A stretch of 23,508 bases of DNA from CABHOJ01 sp965649545 (GTDB lineage: Bacteria; Pseudomonadota; Gammaproteobacteria; Burkholderiales; Methylophilaceae), in contig CBFGLF010000012.1 of the NCBI GenBank assembly GCA_965649545.1, positions 1 through 23,508 of the forward strand, in the 5' to 3' direction. Positions 7,302 through 14,517 of the stretch are shown here, in pieces. A program made the translations under genes and the position numbers. The first letter of the stretch is position 1; each line of letters opens with the position of its first letter. The notes under the pieces are model-generated. The model searched no databases. It saw nothing but the letters and a program-made list of their open reading frames with translations, and was not told the origin of the DNA.

Positions 7302-7327
7302 CCGGGGGCTGCAGGGCAGCGCCCCGG
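7302..7327. repeat. Strong GC-rich hairpin between the RND permease and glycine-zipper genes
   Basis: CCGGGG (7302-7307) plus GCTGC (7308-7312) can pair with GCAGC (7316-7320) and CCCCGG (7322-7327). That gives an 11-bp stem with a 3-base loop and one bulged G at 7321. No T-tract follows on either strand, so a standard intrinsic terminator is doubtful. It lies 60 bases after the permease stop and 35 bases before the glycine-zipper start, both on the minus strand. It may end permease mRNA 3' ends or stabilise the 5' leader of the next gene. Confidence 0.5.
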
Positions 7328-7337
7328 GCGATGATCC

Positions 7338-7365
7338 AGTGTACTCCGAATCATCACGCGCGAAA
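7338..7365 (-). promoter_or_regulatory. Candidate promoter for the glycine-zipper gene
   Basis: On the minus strand a TTTCGC -35-like box (7365-7360) is followed 16 bases later by TACACT (7343-7338). Transcription would begin near 7331, placing the 7302-7327 hairpin at the very 5' end of the message. Both boxes are imperfect, so this is tentative. Confidence 0.25.
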
Positions 7366-7387
7366 GTCATGGCGTCGTTGACGCGCA

Positions 7388-10300
7388 TCAAGGTTTGATG
7401 GGACTGCCTCGCCGCCGCTCGAACCTTTGTTGTCCGTGCATCGCCAGGGAATAGACCGAGGGGACGACGACCAGGGTCAGCAGGGTGGAGGAGATCATGC
7501 CGCCGATCACCGCGACAGAGAGCGGTCCGTTGGTCTCGGAGCCGGCGCCGAAGCCCAGCGCGGCCGGCAACAGTGCGAGGATGATGGTCATGGAAGTCAT
7601 CAGCACCGGCCGCATGCGGATCGGGCAGGCGCGTTTTAGCGCATCGTCGATCGCTACCCCTTTCTCGCGCAGTTGGTTGGTGAGGTCGACCAGCAGGATC
7701 GAGTTCTTCGCCACCAGGCCGATCAGCAACACGAGACCGATCATGGAAAAGATGTTCAGGGTATGGCCGGTGAGATAGAGCGCCATGACCCCGCCGATGA
7801 TCGCGAGCGGTTGGGCCAGCATGACGATCAGCGGTTGCAGGAAGGAGTTGAACTGACTGGCCAGCACCATATAGAGCAGCACCAGGGCCAAGGCGAACAC
7901 GAACGACATGTTACGGATGGTCTTGGCCAGTTCTTCCGCCTGGCCGGTGAAGCGGGTCTCGTAGCCCGGCGGCAGGAGCTCTGCGGCATAGGTCTTCACA
8001 TGATTGATGGCGTCACTCAGCGGGACGGTCGGACTGGCATAGAGATTGGCCGCATATTGCAGGTCGAAACGACCGATCACGGCCGCCCCCAGTTCCTGCT
8101 TGAAGCTGGCGACGCTATCCAGCCGGACCAGGTCGCCGCTCGCACTGCGCAAGTAGATCTTCGCCAGGTCGGCATCCTGGCTGATGCTGCCTTCCTTGGC
8201 CTTGAGGCGGATCTCGTACCGCTGGCCGTCGCCCGGATCGTCATTGAACTGTGCCACGTCGATGCCGCCACTGTAGAGACTGACGGCTGTCGCGATATCG
8301 CTGGCGCTGATCCCGAAACTGGCGGCACGCACGCGGTCGATCCGCATCACCAGTTGCGGCAGGTCGAGCTGCAGGTCGAGGTCGACCTTGCCCATGCCCG
8401 GGGTCTCGTTGAGTTTCTGCTGGAGGTCTTTCGCTAACACGCCCAGCTGTTGCAGATTGGGTCCAGTGAGGTTGAATTGCAGTTTCTCCGGCCGTTGACC
8501 CCGCACGATGGAGACTGGCGCAGGGAAAGCCCGCACCCCTGGGATCTTCTCCAGGTCGGCCCTGAGCTTGGCGACCAGTTCCTGCTGGCTGAGCTTGCGC
8601 TCGCGCCTGTCCTTCAAGCGCACGTTGGCGTTGCCCTGATTGACCTGGCCCTGTTGTCCGAGGCCGATGGTGGTGAAATAGCTTTCGATCTCGTCCGGAT
8701 ACTTCGCCAACACCTGCTCGATCAGTTCCAGGCGGCTATTGGTGTATTCCAGGCTGGAACCCAGCGGCGTCTTGAACGAAATGACGAAACGCCCTTCATC
8801 CGCTTCTGGCACGAACTCCTTCTGCACCTTGCTAAAGAAGAACGTGCTGGAAAGGACCACAAGCACGGTCAACAGCACCACTTTCCAGCGGTGCAGCAAT
8901 GACCAGTCGAGCATGGCGATATAGAGGCGGTCCATGCGCTCGAAGGCACGGTCCAGCCAGCGATAGAATCTGCCGTGCTCCGGCTCCACCTTGAGGTAAC
9001 GTGAGCAGAGCATCGGCGTCAGCGTCAATGACACCAGCAACGACACCAGCACGCCGAAGGTCACCACCACGGCGAAGGATTTGAAGAATTTGCCGATGAT
9101 GCCGTCCATGAAGATCACGGGCGCGAAGATACAGACCAGCGAGAGCGTGGCTGCGATCACCGCGAACACCACTTCGTTGCTACCGTTGATGGCGGCGCTG
9201 ACCGGATCCTTGTCGATGGTCTCGCGGTGACGGAAGATGTTCTCCAGCACGACGATGGCGTCATCGACGACGACCCCGATCAGCAACAGCAAAGCCAGCA
9301 AGGTCATGGTGTTGAAGGTGAATCCGCCGAAATACATGACGGCGACCGCGCCTAGTAACGATACCGGGATGGCGGTGGCGATGATGAGCGTGGAGCGGAA
9401 TGAACGCAGGAACAGCCAGACGATGAACGCCGCCAGCAGCGTGCCTTCGACCAGGTGTTCCTTGAGCGCGTTGACGATCTCCTTGATGTACAGCGCTTCA
9501 TTGGTGGACACCTCGATGCTCAGTCCCGGCGGCAGGTTCGGCCGGATATCCTTGTCCAGGCGCTTTTCCACTTCGTCGATGATGGCGACCGTGTTGGCGT
9601 TGGCGACTTTGATCAAACCAAGGCCGACGGTGGTCTCTCCCTTGAACCGGGCGAGCTGGCGATAATCGGTGACACCGTCCTCAAGTTCGGCGACATCGCG
9701 CAATTTCACGGCGGCGCCGTCACGGTAGGCGACCACCATATTCGCCAGATCCGATAGCTTGTGGAATTCCAGATCCAGCTTCACCAGGCGCTCGGAACTC
9801 TGTCCGACCAGGAAGCCCCCGGCCACTTGCACATGCTCGCGCTTGAAGCCTTCAATCAGGTCGCTCGCGGTGATCTTGTAGGCGGTCATGCGTTCCGGCA
9901 GCACATTGACGCGGATGGTGCGGTCACGGCGTCCGCCCAGCCTTACCTCGCCGACACCGTTGATGGTCTCCAGCTTCTTCTTCAGTACGTTGTAACCATA
10001 GAGGTTGAGCTGCTGCACCGTCCGGTCGCCGCGCAAGGCCAGCCACATGATGGGTTCGGCGTTGGTCTCGACCTTGCGTACGATGGGCGGATCGGCATCC
10101 GAGGGTAGGCGGCGCAGGATCTGGTTGACCTTGGATTGCACCTCGTTATAGGCGACGTCGATATCCTTATCGAGGCTGAAGGTGATGGTGATGCTGGAGA
10201 CGCCCGGGGACGAAGTCGACTGGATATGTTCGATGCCCGGCGTGGTGTTGATCGAGGTCTCGATGATATTCGTGACGCTGGCGTCGACGATATCCGGATT

Positions 10301-10462
10301 CGCCCCTTGCAGGGTGGTGGTGATCGAGATGATGGGGAATTCGATGTAGGGGAAGCGATCGACCCCGATGCGCTGGTAGCTGATGATGCCGAACAGGACC
10401 AGGAGCCCGGAGAGCATCCAGGCGAGGACGTGGCGTTTGATCGATAGCTCAGGGATCGTCAT
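7388..10462 (-). CDS. RND efflux pump permease (AcrB/HAE-type)
   Basis: This 1024-residue inner-membrane protein is a proton-driven resistance-nodulation-division permease, the trimeric pump of a tripartite efflux system. The N-terminus (MTIPELSIKRHVLAWMLSGL) is TM1, then a large periplasmic porter domain (ERIGVD-like QRIGVDRFPYIEFP; TSSPGVSSITITF; PPIVRKVETNAEP). TM4 carries the proton-relay pair Asp400-Asp401 in GVVVDDAIVVLENI. A second periplasmic domain follows, and TM10 carries Lys919 in GLVAKNSILLVDL. Length matches the family. The substrate cannot be read, but the sequence resembles multidrug (hydrophobe/amphiphile) rather than heavy-metal pumps. Its adaptor is encoded 138 bases upstream; no TolC-type outer-membrane gene is in the window. 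The ribosome binding site is weak, and its ATG overlaps the stop of a possible 49-codon ORF. Confidence 0.96.
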   Translation of the reverse strand: MTIPELSIKRHVLAWMLSGLLVLFGIISYQRIGVDRFPYIEFPIISITTTLQGANPDIVDASVTNIIETSINTTPGIEHIQSTSSPGVSSITITFSLDKDIDVAYNEVQSKVNQILRRLPSDADPPIVRKVETNAEPIMWLALRGDRTVQQLNLYGYNVLKKKLETINGVGEVRLGGRRDRTIRVNVLPERMTAYKITASDLIEGFKREHVQVAGGFLVGQSSERLVKLDLEFHKLSDLANMVVAYRDGAAVKLRDVAELEDGVTDYRQLARFKGETTVGLGLIKVANANTVAIIDEVEKRLDKDIRPNLPPGLSIEVSTNEALYIKEIVNALKEHLVEGTLLAAFIVWLFLRSFRSTLIIATAIPVSLLGAVAVMYFGGFTFNTMTLLALLLLIGVVVDDAIVVLENIFRHRETIDKDPVSAAINGSNEVVFAVIAATLSLVCIFAPVIFMDGIIGKFFKSFAVVVTFGVLVSLLVSLTLTPMLCSRYLKVEPEHGRFYRWLDRAFERMDRLYIAMLDWSLLHRWKVVLLTVLVVLSSTFFFSKVQKEFVPEADEGRFVISFKTPLGSSLEYTNSRLELIEQVLAKYPDEIESYFTTIGLGQQGQVNQGNANVRLKDRRERKLSQQELVAKLRADLEKIPGVRAFPAPVSIVRGQRPEKLQFNLTGPNLQQLGVLAKDLQQKLNETPGMGKVDLDLQLDLPQLVMRIDRVRAASFGISASDIATAVSLYSGGIDVAQFNDDPGDGQRYEIRLKAKEGSISQDADLAKIYLRSASGDLVRLDSVASFKQELGAAVIGRFDLQYAANLYASPTVPLSDAINHVKTYAAELLPPGYETRFTGQAEELAKTIRNMSFVFALALVLLYMVLASQFNSFLQPLIVMLAQPLAIIGGVMALYLTGHTLNIFSMIGLVLLIGLVAKNSILLVDLTNQLREKGVAIDDALKRACPIRMRPVLMTSMTIILALLPAALGFGAGSETNGPLSVAVIGGMISSTLLTLVVVPSVYSLAMHGQQRFERRRGSPIKP

Positions 10463-10608
10463 CTGCTTGGCTCAACAACTGGCTGTGCAGCCGGATAACT
10501 TCGTTGCGCGGTACGCGGATGCTCGCCTACCTCCAAGGTATGTCTCGCACCCTGTGTGCCGTGCGCCTTGTTCTCCAGCCGCTCGCTGGCGTTGTGTGAG
10601 CTAAGCAT
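10459..10608 (-). CDS. Possible small ORF (49 aa) bridging RND adaptor and permease
   Basis: From an ATG at 10608 a 49-codon frame stays open across the whole gap between the adaptor and permease genes. It overlaps the adaptor end by 8 bases and the permease ATG by an ATGA junction. The product begins MLSSHNASERLENKAHGTQG and ends QPVVEPSR. It is hydrophilic, with no signal peptide, membrane helix or family I recognise. Its own ribosome binding site is weak. The region also holds a GGCTGTGCAGCC palindrome-like hairpin and CGCG-rich inverted bits, so it could be a dispersed repeat that happens to be open. Chance openness over 49 codons in GC-rich DNA is not rare. Confidence 0.25.
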   Translation of the reverse strand: MLSSHNASERLENKAHGTQGARHTLEVGEHPRTAQRSYPAAQPVVEPSR

Positions 10609-11722
10609 GCGCAGGATCCATGGCGATCACCGACTGTTTTTGCGCGCCCTCTTTCTGTATCGACACCTTGGCCTGGTCGGTGAGGAAGGCCGCGCCATCG
10701 ACAGCGACCACCTCGCCTGCGGCCAGGCCATCGAGGATCTCGACGAAGCCGCCCTGCCGCATGCCGGTGGTGACCTTGCGCTGGCTGGCCACCTCACCCT
10801 TGACGACATACACCACATCGCCGGCCGGACGCAGCACCACACTCTGTTCTGGCACGACGATGGCGGCGGGCCGTTCGTCGAGCACGATCACCGCGTTCAC
10901 GCTCGCGCCAGGCTGCCAGCCCGGCTGGTCGACCACATCCGCGGTGATATCGACCGCACGGTTGTTCGCGCCCACCATCGGCTTCAGTTCACGCACCTGG
11001 GTGATGACCTCGCCGGCGGCAGTGGGGGTGGTCAGACGCACGGTGAGGCCCGGGCGGATCTTGGCGGCCACACCCTCAGGGAACGGCAGGTGCGCGCGCA
11101 ACCGCTGACGACTGATGATCTGCAGGATGGGATCGCCGACTTTGACATAGTCCCCCACCGAGACGATCTGTTTCTCGATCACGCCGTCGATGGGAGCGAC
11201 GATCCTGGCCTTGTTGCCGGTATGCGAGATGCTCGCGAGTTTGGCGCGTGCCCCATCGAGCTGTTCGCGTAGCGCACTTTCCTGCGTGGTGACTTCGTCT
11301 AGCGCGGTCTTGGAGATGAAATTCTTCTCCACCAGGGCCTGGTTGCGCTCGACCAGCCGTTTCTGGTTGTCGAGCAAGGCCTGGATGCGGGAGACCTCTG
11401 CCTGGGCTTCACGACGTTGCAGGCTGTAGTCAGTGACATCCAGTACTGCCAGCAGGTCGCCCTTCTTCACGGATTTGCCTGGAGTGGCGGAGATCTGCAC
11501 CACGCGGGCCGCCACCTCTGCGGCGATGGTCGGGTCGATGAACCCTTCCAGCGTGCCGACCGTTTCCTCACGGACTTCCAGCTTGATGCTCTGCGCAGCC
11601 GTGGTGCTGACCAGGGTCGAGGATGGACCTTTCTTGGGAGGCTCGGCGGATTTGCCGCATGCGGTGAGCATCGGCAGTAGGCAAAGACATAAGACCCCGA
11701 AATTCTTGTACAAAGTTGGCAT
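10601..11722 (-). CDS. RND efflux periplasmic adaptor (AcrA/HlyD-family membrane fusion lipoprotein)
   Basis: This 373-residue protein links the RND permease to an outer-membrane channel. The ATG at 11722 gives a lipoprotein signal ending MLTAC, with Cys22 lipidated; Gly at +2 does not match the inner-membrane retention signal. A longer frame from 11848 would bury this signal and overlap ampD. Domains in order: first lipoyl half (AARVVQISATPGKSVKKGDLLAVLD, about 80-105), an alpha-helical hairpin (EAQAEVSRIQALLDNQKRL and so on), second lipoyl half (ARIVAPIDGVIEKQIVSVGDYVKVGDPI), a beta-barrel (RAHLPFPEGVAAKIRPGL) and a membrane-proximal end (VVPEQSVVLRPAGDVVYVV). The permease follows 138 bases downstream. 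A 16-bp palindrome upstream at 11780-11795 may be its operator. Confidence 0.94.
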   Translation of the reverse strand: MPTLYKNFGVLCLCLLPMLTACGKSAEPPKKGPSSTLVSTTAAQSIKLEVREETVGTLEGFIDPTIAAEVAARVVQISATPGKSVKKGDLLAVLDVTDYSLQRREAQAEVSRIQALLDNQKRLVERNQALVEKNFISKTALDEVTTQESALREQLDGARAKLASISHTGNKARIVAPIDGVIEKQIVSVGDYVKVGDPILQIISRQRLRAHLPFPEGVAAKIRPGLTVRLTTPTAAGEVITQVRELKPMVGANNRAVDITADVVDQPGWQPGASVNAVIVLDERPAAIVVPEQSVVLRPAGDVVYVVKGEVASQRKVTTGMRQGGFVEILDGLAAGEVVAVDGAAFLTDQAKVSIQKEGAQKQSVIAMDPAHA

Positions 11723-11779
11723 GCCAGGCTTTCTGTTTAGGGACTGCTTGTTCTTATGTGAAGCGTGAAGTGCATCATT

Positions 11780-11795
11780 CATTACAGCTGTAATG
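11780..11795. promoter_or_regulatory. Perfect 16-bp palindrome, candidate operator of the RND efflux operon
   Basis: CATTACAGCTGTAATG is an exact inverted repeat with no spacer. It lies in the 86-base gap between ampD and the adaptor gene, 58 bases upstream of the adaptor ATG. Dyads of this size in front of RND adaptor genes are commonly bound by TetR/AcrR- or MarR-type repressors. No such regulator gene is in the window, and I could not place clear -35/-10 boxes around it. Confidence 0.5.
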
Positions 11796-11808
11796 TGACA
11801 GTACGATG

Positions 11809-12354
11809 TCATGGCTTGGGCTGCACTACCCTGGACCAGTCGAAACATGGCCCGGGGTCGGTCTTGCGGCCAGGCGCGATATCCGAATGCCCGACGATGT
11901 CCTGGATCGGGTAGCGTTGTGTCAGGCCAGCCAGCAGTCGGTCCAGTGTCTCATACTGGGCATCTTCGAACGCCTCCTCGTCACATCCTTCCAGCTCGAT
12001 TCCGACAGAAAAATCGTTGCAGCGTTCACGGCCTTTCCAGGTCGAAGCGCCGGCATGCCAGGCGCGTTGGCCACACGGGACGAATTGCAGCAACTCGCCA
12101 TCGCGCCGGATCAGGAAATGAGAAGAGACACGCAGTTCATGAATGGTGGCGTAATAGGGGTGTGCCGTCGGATCGAGGCGATTGGTGAACAGCTCGAGGA
12201 TCCCGTCGCCGCCATATACCCTGGGCGGCAGACTGATGTTGTGGATGACGACCAGCGAGATGTCGTCAGGGTCAGGACGCGGGTCCTGATTGGGCGAATC
12301 GACCCAACGGGCTGTGCTGGCGATGCCGGCGGCGTTTATTTCCAGGCTATCCAT
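11809..12354 (-). CDS. ampD: 1,6-anhydro-N-acetylmuramyl-L-alanine amidase
   Basis: AmpD is a cytosolic zinc amidase that cleaves the peptide from anhydro-MurNAc during peptidoglycan recycling. In many bacteria its loss induces AmpC-type beta-lactamase. At 181 residues it has the usual length. Zinc ligands are His38 (VVIHNISLPP), His156 (VGHSDIAPGRK) and Asp166 (TDPGPCFDW). Glu120 in GIELEG and Lys164 fit the catalytic positions. No signal peptide is present, as expected for the cytosolic enzyme rather than AmiD-type lipoproteins. It is divergent from the cation antiporter, 60 bases away. The RND adaptor follows 86 bases downstream on the same strand, so limited cotranscription is possible. 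No ampR or ampC is present. Confidence 0.95.
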   Translation of the reverse strand: MDSLEINAAGIASTARWVDSPNQDPRPDPDDISLVVIHNISLPPRVYGGDGILELFTNRLDPTAHPYYATIHELRVSSHFLIRRDGELLQFVPCGQRAWHAGASTWKGRERCNDFSVGIELEGCDEEAFEDAQYETLDRLLAGLTQRYPIQDIVGHSDIAPGRKTDPGPCFDWSRVVQPKP

Positions 12355-12414
12355 GCGTCCATCCGCGTTATCCGATAAAATTCGAGCTTCATCCGGTTAA
12401 TCAGGTACTTTCCT

Positions 12415-13416
12415 ATGGTCTTCCTACAGCTATTCCTCATGCTGATCGTGATTCTAATCGCTGCCGAGGTCTTTACCAACGCGCTTGAACACCTTGGAGA
12501 GAAGCTGAAGATATCGGAGGGCGTCACGGGGTCGCTATTCGCCGCGGTCGGTACGGCCTTGCCGGAGACCTCCGTGCCATTGCTCGCCATCTTCGCCGGC
12601 ACCAACGATCCGCATATCAACGATGAGATCGGCGTCGGCGCCATCCTCGGCGCGCCGCTGATGCTGGCGACCCTGTCCATCAGCCTGATGGCGCTGTCGG
12701 TCTGGTTGAGAAGGGGCAAGAACGGTCACCTGCGCCCGGAACGTAACGGCCTGATCCGGGACCTCAACTTCTTCATCCTCGCCTTCGTCGTGGCGACGTT
12801 GGCCATGTTCGTCCCGCATGAAGCGCGTGCGATGCGCATCGGCCTGAGTTTCGGCATGGTGCTGATCTATTTCATCTACATCATGCTGACGATTCGTGCT
12901 TCCAAGGCCTTGGTGAGCGAAGGTCACGGTACCGAAGCGGATACGCCGATGTTCCTATGCCGGCTGGGCTTGCCGAACAATTCGATCGTCATCTTCGTGC
13001 AGCTGGTGCTGGGGCTGGCCTTGTTGCTGGCGGGCGCCAAAGGCTTCATCGACGGCGTGCATGAAGCGGCCGAGATCATCGGTATCTCCACGCTGTTGCT
13101 GTCGCTGCTGATCATCCCGATCGCGACCGAGCTGCCGGAAAAAGTGAACAGCATCCTGTGGATACGCCGCGGTAAGGATACGCTGGCTTTCGGTAACATC
13201 ACCGGCGCGATGGTTTTCCAGGGGACGCTGCTGCCGGCGATCGGCATCATGCTGACGCCTTGGGAGCCGCGCCTGGAAGTACTGGCCGGCGTCATCATCA
13301 CGCTGTTGGCGGCCATCTGGTTGCGACTGATGATCGCTCGCGGTCAGCTGCGGGTCTGGCACCTGTGGGTCAATGGCGGCATGTACGTGACCTACCTCTT
13401 CATCGCACTGAGCTAG
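12415..13416 (+). CDS. Sodium/calcium-exchanger-type (CaCA) membrane cation antiporter
   Basis: This 333-residue protein has about ten hydrophobic segments in two homologous halves, as in the CaCA family that exchanges Ca2+ for Na+ or H+. The two alpha-repeat ion-binding motifs are GTALPETSVPL (residues 46-56) and ATELPEKVNSI (237-247), each with the conserved glutamate (Glu51 and Glu242). The linker between halves (about 165-190) is hydrophilic. The first hydrophobic segment begins directly at the ATG, so the N-terminus is short. It stands alone, divergent from ampD and convergent with the protease gene. The transported ion cannot be fixed from sequence; the second motif lacks the usual GTSLPE spelling. 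Confidence 0.88.
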   Translation: MVFLQLFLMLIVILIAAEVFTNALEHLGEKLKISEGVTGSLFAAVGTALPETSVPLLAIFAGTNDPHINDEIGVGAILGAPLMLATLSISLMALSVWLRRGKNGHLRPERNGLIRDLNFFILAFVVATLAMFVPHEARAMRIGLSFGMVLIYFIYIMLTIRASKALVSEGHGTEADTPMFLCRLGLPNNSIVIFVQLVLGLALLLAGAKGFIDGVHEAAEIIGISTLLLSLLIIPIATELPEKVNSILWIRRGKDTLAFGNITGAMVFQGTLLPAIGIMLTPWEPRLEVLAGVIITLLAAIWLRLMIARGQLRVWHLWVNGGMYVTYLFIALS

Positions 13417-13425
13417 CCCACAGCT

Positions 13426-13441
13426 GGACCACAGTTGGTCC
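13426..13441. terminator. Hairpin between convergent antiporter and protease genes (possible bidirectional terminator)
   Basis: GGACCA (13426-13431) and TGGTCC (13436-13441) pair perfectly around the loop CAGT. It begins 10 bases after the antiporter stop and ends 17 bases before the stop of the convergent protease gene. There is no T-tract on either side. A second inverted repeat, ACCCTA-CC-TAGGGT (13451-13464), overlaps the protease stop. Confidence 0.35.
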
Positions 13442-13457
13442 GCACACAGGACCCTAC

Positions 13458-14462
13458 CTAGGGTTTGATGCGCTTCGCCAGGTTGTCGGCCTCATCGACG
13501 TCGACCTGCGCGATGCGTGCCCGTATCGCTTCCGCTTCGGTCAGTTCATTGCGCTCCACGGCAGTTTCTCCCAGGCGGATCAGCGCATCGAGATGGCGTG
13601 GGTTGAGTGCGATGGCTTGCCTCAGGTGCGCCAGCCCTGCATCCGTCTCGCCCAGTTTCAGTTCCGCGCTCCCCAGATAGTAATAGGCCTCGGCGTTATC
13701 CGGCTCGCTACTCTGCCAGGCCATTGCGGCCGATTTCAGGCTGGGCCAGTCGCGCTGCTGGAAAGGGATCACCACACGCATGAAATAAGGCCGGTCCTCC
13801 TCGGCGAAACTCCAGAACGGTTCTCCCTGGCTGTTCAGCGTGAGGGTGTCAGGGGCCTCCAGCAAGCGTTTGATCCATTCCACCGGCAGGTTGTAGAAAT
13901 AACCGTTGCGGCCCGGACTCTTGAAGGTGGTGACACCGATCAGATTGAAATCCTGGTCGAACAGCGCGCCGCCGCTCGAGCCCAGCGCGAATGCCGCGTT
14001 CGTCCGCACGATGACGCTGCCGTCATAAGGATAGATGGCTTTCACCGAGCCATAGGACGGTTGCGGCACCGGCGTGTCGTTCGGGTAGCTGATGGCAAAC
14101 ACCGGCTCTTCGTATTGCAGTGAGGCGCTGTCGCGCAAGGGCACAGGCTTGAAAGGCAAGGCGTAATTGAATTTCAGGAGACAGAGGTCATGTTTCCAGT
14201 CGGCCTTGATGGCATAGGGATTGTAGTTGTCCTGGAACTTGGTGATGGCGACCCCCCTGCTGTCGGCCAGCACATGGCAATTGGTGGCGACGTGGAACTG
14301 GTCGATGACGGCTCCCGAACCGCTGCCGGTCCTGCCGTTATTCAGGTCGACGATGACCTGCACGATGGAGTTGTTCAATTCGAACAGCTGCGCCTGGGTG
14401 GGTTGCGCCAGCGCAGGCAGTGCGGCGGTCAGTAGGGTGCAAAAACTCAGGAGGGTCTTCAT
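13458..14462 (-). CDS. Secreted trypsin-like serine protease with C-terminal TPR region
   Basis: The 334-residue protein has a signal peptide at residues 1-19 (MKTLLSFCTLLTAALPALA), so it acts in the periplasm or outside the cell. A chymotrypsin/DegP-like domain follows with a complete triad: His63 (ATNCHVLAD), Asp92 (KHDLCLLKF) and Ser163 (GSSGGALFD). No PDZ domain is visible, unlike DegP/DegQ. Instead residues about 245-330 read as TPR-like helices (AEAYYYLGSAELKLGETDAG, LNPRHLDALIRLGETAVERN). It may bind or process envelope proteins; the substrate is unknown. It lies 55 bases downstream of pilR on the same strand. Its ribosome binding site is poor, and a separate promoter is possible. Confidence 0.9.
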   Translation of the reverse strand: MKTLLSFCTLLTAALPALAQPTQAQLFELNNSIVQVIVDLNNGRTGSGSGAVIDQFHVATNCHVLADSRGVAITKFQDNYNPYAIKADWKHDLCLLKFNYALPFKPVPLRDSASLQYEEPVFAISYPNDTPVPQPSYGSVKAIYPYDGSVIVRTNAAFALGSSGGALFDQDFNLIGVTTFKSPGRNGYFYNLPVEWIKRLLEAPDTLTLNSQGEPFWSFAEEDRPYFMRVVIPFQQRDWPSLKSAAMAWQSSEPDNAEAYYYLGSAELKLGETDAGLAHLRQAIALNPRHLDALIRLGETAVERNELTEAEAIRARIAQVDVDEADNLAKRIKP

Positions 14463-14517
14463 CGCGTCTTATCACTCAAGGGATCACTAGGTAATGAGCG
14501 GAAAAACGCGAAAAGAT

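Noticed and set aside
7673..11272. Several plus-strand frames (such as 7673-8437, 8450-8902, 10556-11272) across the RND genes
   Set aside because: They are antisense to the clearly recognised permease and adaptor, with Gln/His/Asp-rich products typical of shadow frames in GC-rich DNA.
13260..14123. 287-codon plus-strand frame opposite the serine protease
   Set aside because: It runs from the antiporter 3' end through the antisense of a protease with a full catalytic triad and signal peptide, and its product has no recognisable features.
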